The notes beneath the pieces were generated by a model. That model saw only the letters and a program-made list of their open reading frames with translations, was not told where the DNA came from and searched no databases. From OLB9 sp041392785 (GTDB lineage: Bacteria > Bacteroidota > Bacteroidia > Chitinophagales > Saprospiraceae): a DNA stretch of 64,000 nt. The translations under genes were made by a program, and so were the position numbers. The stretch lies in contig JAWKLK010000005.1 of NCBI GenBank assembly GCA_041392785.1, positions 186,001 to 250,000 of the forward strand. Reading direction: 5' to 3'. Positions 26,925 to 34,442 of the stretch are shown here, piece after piece (the stretch's first letter is position 1; every line of letters begins with the position of its first letter).

Positions 26925-27743
26925 TTATTGTACATCGGCGCCTATCCTAGAACAAGGACTTGTGCATACCCCTTCAACACTTTGAAGACATTGGCTAGTA
27001 GGTGCAGTACAATTTCCATTTAAAGATACGATTGATGGTGTACCAACTGGCTCCAATTCTCCTTTTTCATTTAAACAATATTGCGAGACCCTTTTACAGC
27101 ACATATCTCCACACTTCGTTTCATATACTGAGATGCCACCATCTAATTTGTAAGTAAAACATGTTGCTGTACAGTCATTTTCATAAAATGAAACATTGTA
27201 GGCACTATTTTGTGATCCACATTCTATCACTATTAATTGAGAAATAGGCACAAGAATATTCATTTCTATCTCTTTCACAACAGCTGTGTACATTTCATTC
27301 CTTTCTTTTGCTAATTGGTGTATTTGACCTGCAGCTTGAAGATTTGCCCAATGGGTCAATAATGCTGTGCATGAAGGATCGCTATCATCAATATCTAAAT
27401 TCCAAACGGACAATTGCATAACCCCACTACCAGTAAAACAAATTCTGACATTATACGATACAGTTAACATACATCCCAAATAATCCACGGAAAACCCAGA
27501 AACATATTGGTCAGGAAAGCAACCAGCAGATTGTACTCCTGGTCCACATTCTATTTCTCTTGATTCAACTTCCAAAGTTTGGACATCAGCATTTAGTGCC
27601 TTACTTAGTAACAGTCTTAATTCTTCTGATGTAATGAATTCATTTTTTTCAATAATCACATTTTCATTTCTACCGTCCTGCTCAGAAGAAGAACATGAAA
27701 GATAATTTAAGCCGATAAAAAAGGAAAATAACACGCCAGGCAC
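26925..27743 (-). CDS. Cys-rich lipoprotein, unknown function; frame set by an upstream repeat
   Basis: 272 residues from a GTG at 27743. A hydrophobic stretch leads to the lipobox LSC, then SSSEQDGRN. The body contains many cysteines, especially in the last 70 residues (CTATCF, CGDMCCKR, CLQSVEGVCTSPC), suggesting several disulfides. No family was recognised. From the GTG, the signal peptide has no Lys or Arg before the hydrophobic core, which is unusual. The frame is open without a stop back to 27858. An ATG at 27835 behind a -7 box is in another frame because of the intervening 11-bp repeats. It ends at a TAG that overlaps this GTG by one base (TAGTG), allowing reinitiation. See the repeat entry. 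Confidence 0.7.
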   Translation of the reverse strand: MPGVLFSFFIGLNYLSCSSSEQDGRNENVIIEKNEFITSEELRLLLSKALNADVQTLEVESREIECGPGVQSAGCFPDQYVSGFSVDYLGCMLTVSYNVRICFTGSGVMQLSVWNLDIDDSDPSCTALLTHWANLQAAGQIHQLAKERNEMYTAVVKEIEMNILVPISQLIVIECGSQNSAYNVSFYENDCTATCFTYKLDGGISVYETKCGDMCCKRVSQYCLNEKGELEPVGTPSIVSLNGNCTAPTSQCLQSVEGVCTSPCSRIGADVQ

Positions 27744-27785
27744 TAACCAAATGTGTTTATAAAACCCATTTCTGAAGATAAAGAA

Positions 27786-27832
27786 TTTTGATCTGTTTTT
27801 GATCTGTTTTTGATCTGTTTTTGATCTGTTTT
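27786..27832. repeat. 11-bp tandem repeat, just over four copies
   Basis: The unit TTTTTGATCTG (plus strand) occurs four times without mismatch, except for one missing T at the left end. It lies immediately downstream of an ATG at 27833-27835 on the minus strand and 42 bases upstream of the lipoprotein GTG. Eleven is not a multiple of three, so every gain or loss changes which frame the ATG enters. Three or six copies would fuse it in frame with the lipoprotein. Confidence 0.95.
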
Positions 27833-27866
27833 CATAAAAAATAATTTTAAAAAGTAATTAATAAAG

Positions 27867-27874
27867 CAAATATA
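27867..27874 (-). promoter_or_regulatory. Bacteroidota -7 promoter box (TATATTTG)
   Basis: On the minus strand it reads TATATTTG, 31 bases before the ATG at 27835. It supports that ATG, rather than the GTG at 27743, as the primary start. A -33 TTG at the standard spacing is not obvious. Confidence 0.5.
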
Positions 27875-28100
27875 AATCTATTTAAATAGGCTTAATAATA
27901 TTTAACAAATAATTAACATAAAGTTATTGATGGTATTAAAACATTGAAAAATATGTGTTTGCCATTTGACTTCCAACATTAAAATACGCAAAAATTATCT
28001 TCATCCTCTGAAATCATAGAAAGGACATTAATACTGTTCGCCATCTATAAATATATAGGTTAATAGGTTAAATTATCTTTCAAAGCATCAAATAAAATTC

Positions 28101-28505
28101 TCAATTTAAATTGTTTAATAATAACTGCAACCTACCTTTTCTTTTGACAAGATTTTTATAGTCCCATTGGATGAGGATCGATTTTTGCAGCCATCCTTGC
28201 ACTTCCGATACTTGAATCTCTCCCGGATGATGGTAAAAAATTGAAGCATCTTTAAACTTCCCACCCAAGATACTCAATGACGTTTCTCCAAAATCTGCTC
28301 CACTCCAAAACATAAGCCTTAACCCTTTTTTTTGTAAGCTATACCCCACTATGGGGTTACCGTCTAAAAACCAAACAGGATGTGCGTGCCAAATTTTATT
28401 TTCAGCGTTTGGCAGATTATCGTTTATGACCTCGAAAAGATCATCTGCCATTTTTTGATAGGGTGATGGCAACCCTTCATGGTAAGCGCGTATCTCAGGG
28501 TTCAT
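28101..28505 (-). CDS. DUF1801 domain protein
   Basis: A small cytoplasmic protein of 134 residues. The DUF1801 fold is recognised from the N-terminal helix with MADDLFEVIND, the central segment KIWHAHPVWFLDGNPIVGY and the LRLMFWSGADFG strand. The family has a YdhG-like fold of unclear function, with iron-chaperone or phosphatase-associated annotations in some members. It is the last gene of a four-gene run, with its ATG overlapping the stop of the second DUF1801 gene by one base. Function unknown. Confidence 0.75.
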   Translation of the reverse strand: MNPEIRAYHEGLPSPYQKMADDLFEVINDNLPNAENKIWHAHPVWFLDGNPIVGYSLQKKGLRLMFWSGADFGETSLSILGGKFKDASIFYHHPGEIQVSEVQGWLQKSILIQWDYKNLVKRKGRLQLLLNNLN

Positions 28506-28870
28506 TATTTTTTGATTTTAGCATCTATTTCTTCCTTTCTAAAACGCACAATCATCTCAATAAGATCGTATGGTAGAGGTGCATTTATCGGAAACTGGAT
28601 GGAGCCCTTTCCTGTCTTATACACTTTGAGGCTTTCTGAAAACTCTGTATTACTTTGCGGCAATGCATATAAGCCAATGTGTTGTTTAAAAGCAGCAAAA
28701 TACACCAATGGCTTTCCTTTGTACTTAAATGCGGGCATATTATATGCAATACAAGATTGGGCTTCTGGTACACTTGTTCTTATTTTTTCATGGATAGCAG
28801 TGATCAAAGCCCTCGGATGGTCATCTAATTCTGATAGATAGGCTTCAACGGTATCAAACTTTTCCATCAT
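28505..28870 (-). CDS. DUF1801 / YdhG-like protein
   Basis: 121 residues from the ATG at 28870 (two ATGs in a row are possible). It has the YdhG-type pattern: FDTVEAYLSELDDHPRALI at the start, SCIAYNMPAFKYKGKPLVYFAAF in the middle and IQFPINAPLPYDLI near the end, close to the YdhG/YdeI consensus. These proteins are sometimes called iron chaperones, but the role is not established. It overlaps the AHSA1 gene by 17 bases and the next DUF1801 gene by one, so it is tightly coupled. Confidence 0.8.
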   Translation of the reverse strand: MMEKFDTVEAYLSELDDHPRALITAIHEKIRTSVPEAQSCIAYNMPAFKYKGKPLVYFAAFKQHIGLYALPQSNTEFSESLKVYKTGKGSIQFPINAPLPYDLIEMIVRFRKEEIDAKIKK

Positions 28871-29729
28871 CACTTGATATTTTACTTAATTGGTCCAAAG
28901 CTTTTGGCCATGTTTCGTCAAAGTATTCTTTGTATGCAACTACTCCTCCGAGCATATCTACCACGAGTAAAGTACCCTCTGCGACGGGAATAAAACTATA
29001 GTTTTCAAATGATGGATCTTCAGGAACGGCGTATTCTTTTGAAAGCGAATCATCTACTGTCCATTCTTTGATATGACTGATAGAAATATGCTCAGAATCC
29101 ATATTTTCAGCGATCATTGATACCATACCTCCGGATTTTCCATCCTCGCCTTCGCCCAAAAAGAAAATCAGTTGTCCTTTTTGCCATGACCCTTCAAATC
29201 TTGATGTTGGGTTGAAAATCTTAGTCCATCCAGCATAGGTATCATTACCAATCATGGTATTGTAAATGTGTTTTGGGTCAGCCGGTATCACACAAGAATA
29301 TTGCAAAAGATTAGGCAACAATGATTCCGTATATTTTTTGAAATTATTGAGAATTGCTTGCCAACCTTGCTCTTGAAGTTCTGGGGAATTCATATTTTCC
29401 AATTCAAATGTTTCCATCACTTCGACTCCACTGCCACTATCGGAAAAATTGACTTTTACCTTTCGTCCATCTCCTAAAGTATATGCTATCAGCGATTTAG
29501 GTATTACTTCATCATAAGTACCCCAAAAATCAAAGGAATGGGCACCATCTCTTGATGCCATGGTATAAGAAAATGTCTTTCCGAGAATAAGATTATTTTT
29601 CGCCTTCGGAGTGTACCAATCCTCGGTTGCATTATTCCATTTCATAACATGGTAAGGCGTGATCCATAGATTCCACACGATGGATATCGGTGCATTTACT
29701 ACTGTTTTTACAATTTTAAAATTTTGCAT
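28854..29729 (-). CDS. SRPBCC (AHSA1-like) protein, two START-like domains
   Basis: A 291-residue protein with two tandem SRPBCC modules. The first spans about 1-140: KTVVNAPISIVWNLWITPYHVMKWN at the start and the long C-terminal helix after GWQAILNNFKKYTESLL. The second spans about 142-285 (CVIPADPKHIYNTMI). The first resembles activator-of-Hsp90-ATPase homologues; both should form a hydrophobic ligand pocket. It starts 4 bases after the helicase stop, so it is in the same operon. Ligand unknown. Confidence 0.8.
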   Translation of the reverse strand: MQNFKIVKTVVNAPISIVWNLWITPYHVMKWNNATEDWYTPKAKNNLILGKTFSYTMASRDGAHSFDFWGTYDEVIPKSLIAYTLGDGRKVKVNFSDSGSGVEVMETFELENMNSPELQEQGWQAILNNFKKYTESLLPNLLQYSCVIPADPKHIYNTMIGNDTYAGWTKIFNPTSRFEGSWQKGQLIFFLGEGEDGKSGGMVSMIAENMDSEHISISHIKEWTVDDSLSKEYAVPEDPSFENYSFIPVAEGTLLVVDMLGGVVAYKEYFDETWPKALDQLSKISSDDGKV

Positions 29730-29733
29730 ATGA

Positions 29734-31065
29734 CTATTTTTTTTGGCCTCTTGTTTTTGGTTTTTTATATTTCAAGCGCATTTGTTCTGCTTTGGTCAAT
29801 TTTTTATTGGTTTTGGTGTTTTTTGCCTTTTTTTCATGAAAAGCGGTAGCATCTTTCAAATCTCGGATAGGCGCTAATTGATTTTTCATAAAAATGACTG
29901 GTTGCTCGATATCCATCAACACATCAGAGACTACCAAATTTTCGGGATTATCAACCCTAGTTATCTGGTGATGCATTAAGGACTCAATCTCTTTGTAGGT
30001 ATCTTCTTCTTTTTCAGTAATAAGGCTAATTGCATGTCCTAGTTTTCCGTACCTTCCTGTCCTGCCTATGCGGTGTATATATTGTTCTGGCTCATCTGGA
30101 GCATTAAAATTTATGACATGACTGACATCGTCTACATCAATACCTCTTGCAATGATATCCGTAGCAATCAGTATTGATGTATCTCCCGATTTAAAAGCTT
30201 TTACCGTGTTGAATCTAAAATTCTGGTCTTTATTTGAATGAATAATGCCTATCGCCAAAGTTGGACAATGGTCTTTCAGCCAATTAAAAACATCGTCTGC
30301 AAGGGCTTTGGTGGACACAAACAGCATAACCTTAGGCATATCTCCTTTTTCAATCAACATTTTAAGGAGATTGAGCTTTGTATAGTTGTTCGTAATGGTA
30401 TATGCAGTCTGACTAATATTTTCAAGAGGTGTACCTGAAGGAGCAGCCTCAATTACGACAGTTTGGCCAAATTCATCTTCTATGATGTCTTCGACGTCTG
30501 GGGTCATGGTAGCTGAAAACATGATATTCTGTCGCTTTTCGGGCAACATTTCGAAAAGTGTTTCTATCTGCTTCCTAAAACCCAAATTGAGCATTTCATC
30601 TACTTCATCCAGCACCAACTTTTTAATATGTTTAGTATTCAATGTGCCGTGATACACGAGGTCTATCAATCTACCAGGCGTACCCACCAAAATATCTGCC
30701 CCTTCTGCCAATTCCATCGCTTGGGTCTTGATATTGGTACCTCCATAGACGCCTTTAGTGACCACATTAAGATGCTCACTAAGTTGCTTGAAAACATCCA
30801 CAACCTGTACCACAAGCTCGCGTGTAGGCACGACTACCAGAACCTGCGGGTGTCTGTTTTTGGCAAATTTGACGATGTTTAGTATAGGAAGTACATAAGC
30901 CAAAGTCTTTCCAGTACCGGTCTGAGCGATGCCTTGAACATTATAACCCGCCATTATGACAGAAAAAGACTTACTTTGAATGGAAGTAGGCCGCACAAAT
31001 CCATGTTCATCCAGAGAACGGTGTAATGTCGCATTCAAATTAAAATCTGCAAAGAATTCTTGCAT
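29734..31065 (-). CDS. DEAD-box ATP-dependent RNA helicase
   Basis: 443 residues from the ATG at 31065; a 13-codon extension was rejected because a promoter box lies inside it. Motifs are complete: Q motif SIQSKSF, Walker A AQTGTGKT (about 47), PTREL, GTPGRL, motif II DEVD (Val in place of Ala), SAT (about 185), then the C-terminal RecA domain with STKALAD, ARGIDVDDV and HRIGRTGR. The tail is Lys-rich (residues 395-443), suiting RNA binding. It acts in RNA unwinding, such as ribosome assembly or mRNA decay. It is the first gene of a four-gene run. Confidence 0.93.
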   Translation of the reverse strand: MQEFFADFNLNATLHRSLDEHGFVRPTSIQSKSFSVIMAGYNVQGIAQTGTGKTLAYVLPILNIVKFAKNRHPQVLVVVPTRELVVQVVDVFKQLSEHLNVVTKGVYGGTNIKTQAMELAEGADILVGTPGRLIDLVYHGTLNTKHIKKLVLDEVDEMLNLGFRKQIETLFEMLPEKRQNIMFSATMTPDVEDIIEDEFGQTVVIEAAPSGTPLENISQTAYTITNNYTKLNLLKMLIEKGDMPKVMLFVSTKALADDVFNWLKDHCPTLAIGIIHSNKDQNFRFNTVKAFKSGDTSILIATDIIARGIDVDDVSHVINFNAPDEPEQYIHRIGRTGRYGKLGHAISLITEKEEDTYKEIESLMHHQITRVDNPENLVVSDVLMDIEQPVIFMKNQLAPIRDLKDATAFHEKKAKNTKTNKKLTKAEQMRLKYKKPKTRGQKK

Positions 31066-31082
31066 TGCTCTACGTGTTTCGA

Positions 31083-31090
31083 CAAAAGTA
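31083..31090 (-). promoter_or_regulatory. Promoter for the DEAD-box operon (TACTTTTG with TTG)
   Basis: The minus-strand -7 box TACTTTTG is preceded by a TTG (plus strand CAA at 31112-31114) at a 21-base spacing, the Bacteroidota arrangement. It lies 17 bases before the ATG at 31065. Confidence 0.65.
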
Positions 31091-31133
31091 TAAAAATAAA
31101 CCACATTTAAACAAAAGATTGCCTAAGAAAATG

Positions 31134-31141
31134 TATTTTTG
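31134..31141 (+). promoter_or_regulatory. Bacteroidota -7 promoter box (TATTTTTG) for pheT
   Basis: An exact TAnnTTTG match that would give a leader of roughly 105 bases before pheT, containing the hairpin at 31164-31188. Confidence 0.45.
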
Positions 31142-31163
31142 CGCTTGCAGCCGATTATAACAT

Positions 31164-31188
31164 ATAATGTATTTGTTTAATACATTAT
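31164..31188 (+). other. Hairpin in the pheT leader
   Basis: ATAATGTATT (31164-31173) pairs perfectly with AATACATTAT (31179-31188) around a 5-base loop. No T-tract follows and no Phe-rich leader peptide was noticed, so it is not a recognisable attenuator. It could also be a DNA-binding palindrome. Confidence 0.45.
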
Positions 31189-31254
31189 GTTTGTTGGCAA
31201 ATAGATTTAAGAAAGTAAGCATTTAGGTGAATTACCTGAATTGAAGAAGTTTAT

Positions 31255-33684
31255 ATGAAGTTATCATTAAATTGGTTAAAAAAATATCTAAATATATCCC
31301 ATAAGCCTGAAAAAATTGCAGAAATGCTAACTTTGATAGGGCTTGAAGCGGAAGGTATTGAGAAAATTGAATCAATCAAAGGAGGATTGGAAGGCATTGT
31401 TGTTGGTTTAGTATTAACTTGTGAAAAACATCCAAATGCTGATAAATTATCTATTACCACGGTGGATATTGGACAAGAATCTGCACTCAACATCGTTTGT
31501 GGAGCTCCTAATGTTGCAGCTGGCCAAAAAGTTATGGTTGCTACCATTGGTACAAAAATATATCCCAAGGAAGGTGAGCCTTGGACTATAAAAAAGGGCA
31601 ATATAAGAGGAGAAGCTTCTCATGGTATGATTTGCGCAGAAGACGAGTTGGGAATAGGTGATGATCATTCAGGCATCATTATTTTGCCTTCGGACACGCC
31701 TGTTGGGCTTTCTGCTGCTGATTATTATGAAGTTGAGTCTGATTATGTATTTGAGATAGGACTTACACCGAATAGATCTGACGCCACTTCGCAATTGGGA
31801 GTTGCAAGAGATTTATTAGCGTACCTTAGGGTCAATGAAGGGTATGAGGATGACATAATAGAACCAGATACATCCGGATTCATCACCCAAAAAGTGGCAC
31901 ACAATATTGATGTTGAAATACTGGATAAGCAAGCCTGTAAGCGTTATAGTGGACTGACCATCAATAATATAACTGTGGCCGATTCACCAAAATGGTTACA
32001 AAACTTATTGAAGTCCATAGGAGTTAGGCCTATCAACAACGTAGTAGATATTACTAATTTTGTGCTTAATGAATTTGGCCAACCGCTGCATGCATTTGAT
32101 GCTGATACCATCCCTGGAAATAAAATAAAAATTGCTAAACTTGGTGACAATACCACCTTTATCACCCTAGATAATGTTGAACGCAAATTATCTTCAGATG
32201 ATCTTATGATATGCGATGGGAACTTAACAGGTCTCTGTATAGCTGGTGTTTTTGGTGGTGCATCCAGCGGTGTGACCAATGAAACAAAAAATATCTTTTT
32301 AGAGTCCGCGTACTTTGACGCTAATTCTATAAGACGAACCAGTATGCGACATAATTTGCGCACGGATGCAGCAAAAGTATTTGAAAAAGGGGCAGATCCA
32401 AATATTACTATTTTAGCATTAAAACGTGCTGCTGCTTTGATAAAATCCATTGCAGGTGGTGACATCAGCAATACATTGATCGATGTGTACCCAGTGGAAA
32501 TCAAACCTGTAGAAGTACGCCTACATTATAGTAAAGTAAAAGATTTGATAGGCATAGCTATTTCAAACGAAGTGATACATAGTATATTACAAGCTATGGA
32601 TATGGAAATAACGCCATTGGATGATAAGAGTATCCTAGTGAAGGTGCCTACCAATAAGTTTGATGTCACCAGAGAAGTAGATCTTATTGAAGAAATCATA
32701 AGGATCTATGGACTCAACAAAGTACCTGTTTCAGATCAGATACGTAGCACCATCAATTATTCTACATTTCCAGATAAACATAAATTAAAGGAGTTAATAT
32801 CAAACTTTTTAGCGTCAAGAGGGATGGCGGAAATCATGGGGCTCTCACTCATGGAATCTAAATATTTCAAGGACAGGGATGAACTTGTAACAATCAATAA
32901 TACTTCGAATATCCATCTTGATGTAATGCGACCAAGCTTACTATTGAGTGGACTACAATCAGTTGCATATAATCTCAATAGGCAGCAGACGTCTATATCT
33001 TTATTTGAATTCGGAAAAACATATGTAAAATCGACTGGGTCGTTTTCTGAAACAGAACAATTGTCTATGTTTTATGTCGGAAAACAAGAGGATGAATCAT
33101 GGTTGGTTACATCTAAACAAGATTTTAATTATTATGATATAAAACACACTATAAGTGCTTTAACACAAAGATTACATATTCAAAATTTTAATTCTTTATC
33201 ATTTAAAAATGAGAATGGTTTGAAATATGGGATGACATTGTACAAAGGCAAACAAACATTAGGATACTTTGGAGAAGTACAACCAAAAATATTGAGTGAT
33301 TTTGGGATAAAATCTAAGGTTTATTATGCAAATTTAGACATGGCAGCCCTAATAAATGCAGTGAAAGAGCAAAAAATAAAGGTAAGTGAAATTTCTAAAT
33401 TTCCACAAGTAAGGCGAGATTTGGCGATGGTGATCAATAAAGAAATCACTTTTGAAGAAATAGAGGCTTTAGCAAAGAAAGTTGATAAAACAATTTTAAA
33501 ACACATTACGTTGTTTGATGTTTATGTAAATGATGTACAATTAGGAACAGATAAAAAGTCTTATGCAGTATCATTTATTTTTGAAAATTTGACCAAAACT
33601 CTCACTGATGAAGATGTGGATAAGGTTATGAAAGCCATGATTTCACAATTAGAAGAATCTTTTGGAGCAAGTATAAGAAAATAA
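31255..33684 (+). CDS. pheT: Phenylalanine--tRNA ligase beta subunit
   Basis: 809 residues, full length for bacterial PheT. Domains in order: N-terminal segment MKLSLNWLKKYL; tRNA-binding OB fold (about 40-150, with KHPNADKLS and VCGAPNV); B3/B4 editing domain (about 215-390, INNVVDITNFVLNEFGQPLHAFD); B5 domain (about 410-480); the catalytic-like core; and the FDX-ACB anticodon-binding domain at the C-terminus (about 715-809, with FPQVRRDLAMVI). It forms an alpha2-beta2 enzyme with PheS, which is not in the window. Downstream genes are a coiled-coil protein and zapA, an order common in Bacteroidota. Confidence 0.97.
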   Translation: MKLSLNWLKKYLNISHKPEKIAEMLTLIGLEAEGIEKIESIKGGLEGIVVGLVLTCEKHPNADKLSITTVDIGQESALNIVCGAPNVAAGQKVMVATIGTKIYPKEGEPWTIKKGNIRGEASHGMICAEDELGIGDDHSGIIILPSDTPVGLSAADYYEVESDYVFEIGLTPNRSDATSQLGVARDLLAYLRVNEGYEDDIIEPDTSGFITQKVAHNIDVEILDKQACKRYSGLTINNITVADSPKWLQNLLKSIGVRPINNVVDITNFVLNEFGQPLHAFDADTIPGNKIKIAKLGDNTTFITLDNVERKLSSDDLMICDGNLTGLCIAGVFGGASSGVTNETKNIFLESAYFDANSIRRTSMRHNLRTDAAKVFEKGADPNITILALKRAAALIKSIAGGDISNTLIDVYPVEIKPVEVRLHYSKVKDLIGIAISNEVIHSILQAMDMEITPLDDKSILVKVPTNKFDVTREVDLIEEIIRIYGLNKVPVSDQIRSTINYSTFPDKHKLKELISNFLASRGMAEIMGLSLMESKYFKDRDELVTINNTSNIHLDVMRPSLLLSGLQSVAYNLNRQQTSISLFEFGKTYVKSTGSFSETEQLSMFYVGKQEDESWLVTSKQDFNYYDIKHTISALTQRLHIQNFNSLSFKNENGLKYGMTLYKGKQTLGYFGEVQPKILSDFGIKSKVYYANLDMAALINAVKEQKIKVSEISKFPQVRRDLAMVINKEITFEEIEALAKKVDKTILKHITLFDVYVNDVQLGTDKKSYAVSFIFENLTKTLTDEDVDKVMKAMISQLEESFGASIRK

Positions 33685-33698
33685 ACAAAATTCAAGAA

Positions 33699-34031
33699 TT
33701 GACGGAGGATCGATTACATATAGAAATTATAGCAATTAAAAACAAAGTTGCTAGTCTACTTGAAAAGTATAGCGTGATACACGCTGAAAATATAGAGTTG
33801 AAGTCAGAGATAGAAAGACTAAAAGTAGTGCATAATCCATCTCTAACACAACAAAACAAAGAAAACCAAATAGTAGAAAATGAAAAACAAGATTTTACTA
33901 TTGAGGCAAAAGGAAATGATGTAGAAACGGTATCAACTTTTACATTGCATAAAAAACAATGGGAGGAAAAGTTGACAACAGCAATTGATGATATAGATCA
34001 ATGTTTACAGATCATACAATCTCGTAACTGA
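33699..34031 (+). CDS. Small coiled-coil protein upstream of zapA
   Basis: 110 residues starting at TTG 33699, 14 bases after pheT. The first 45 residues form a clear coiled coil (IIAIKNKVASLLEKY then HAENIELKSEIERL) with heptad-spaced Leu/Ile; a polar linker and a second short helix follow. No signal peptide. Small coiled-coil genes sit at this position between pheT and zapA in many Bacteroidota. Its ending overlaps the zapA start (TGATG). By position and shape it could be a ZapB-like partner of ZapA, but that is only inference. Confidence 0.7.
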   Translation: MTEDRLHIEIIAIKNKVASLLEKYSVIHAENIELKSEIERLKVVHNPSLTQQNKENQIVENEKQDFTIEAKGNDVETVSTFTLHKKQWEEKLTTAIDDIDQCLQIIQSRN

Positions 34032-34336
34032 TGGATAATACTGAACAAAAATCCTTGACGGTGACCATTGCAGGAAGAGTATTTCCTGTCAAAATCACTG
34101 TGGAAGAAGAACAGTATTTTTCAGAACTGATAGATGAAGTCAATGGAAAGATATTAAGCTTTCAAACACAATATCCTACAAGGGACAAATTAGACCATGT
34201 GATCATGGCGCTTTTGACTTTTTTAAATGATGCAGCAAAATCTAAGCAGAATACCGTGAAAGTATCTGAAAATTCGTTGCAAACCCTAATGGATATTTCT
34301 AAAATGCTTGATAACTCTTCTAAAACAATCGCCTAA
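34031..34336 (+). CDS. zapA: Cell division protein ZapA
   Basis: 101 residues, usual length. The N-terminal beta domain has SLTVTIAGRVFPVKIT with the conserved G-R-x-F/Y-P-V/L pattern, followed by the long C-terminal helix (about 27-95, DEVNGKI, KLDHVIMALLTFLNDA). ZapA bundles FtsZ protofilaments at midcell. The ATG overlaps the upstream stop as TGATG, so it is translationally coupled to the coiled-coil gene. rny follows after 106 bases. Confidence 0.9.
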   Translation: MDNTEQKSLTVTIAGRVFPVKITVEEEQYFSELIDEVNGKILSFQTQYPTRDKLDHVIMALLTFLNDAAKSKQNTVKVSENSLQTLMDISKMLDNSSKTIA

Positions 34337-34442
34337 ACCTCATATTCCTTTTTCATCTATTACTTTTTGGTGATATATATACATGGTTAAAAACATTAAG
34401 TTTTTAGCTTATTTAATTACATTTTTTAAAACCTAAATCATC

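Noticed and set aside
30600..30625. DEVD in motif II as a sign of an inactive helicase
   Set aside because: Ala-to-Val in this position retains both acidic residues and is seen in Bacteroidota DEAD-box proteins with all other motifs intact.
31174..31254. Phe-rich leader peptide or T-box for pheT
   Set aside because: No ORF rich in Phe and no terminator T-tract were seen; the hairpin alone is not enough.
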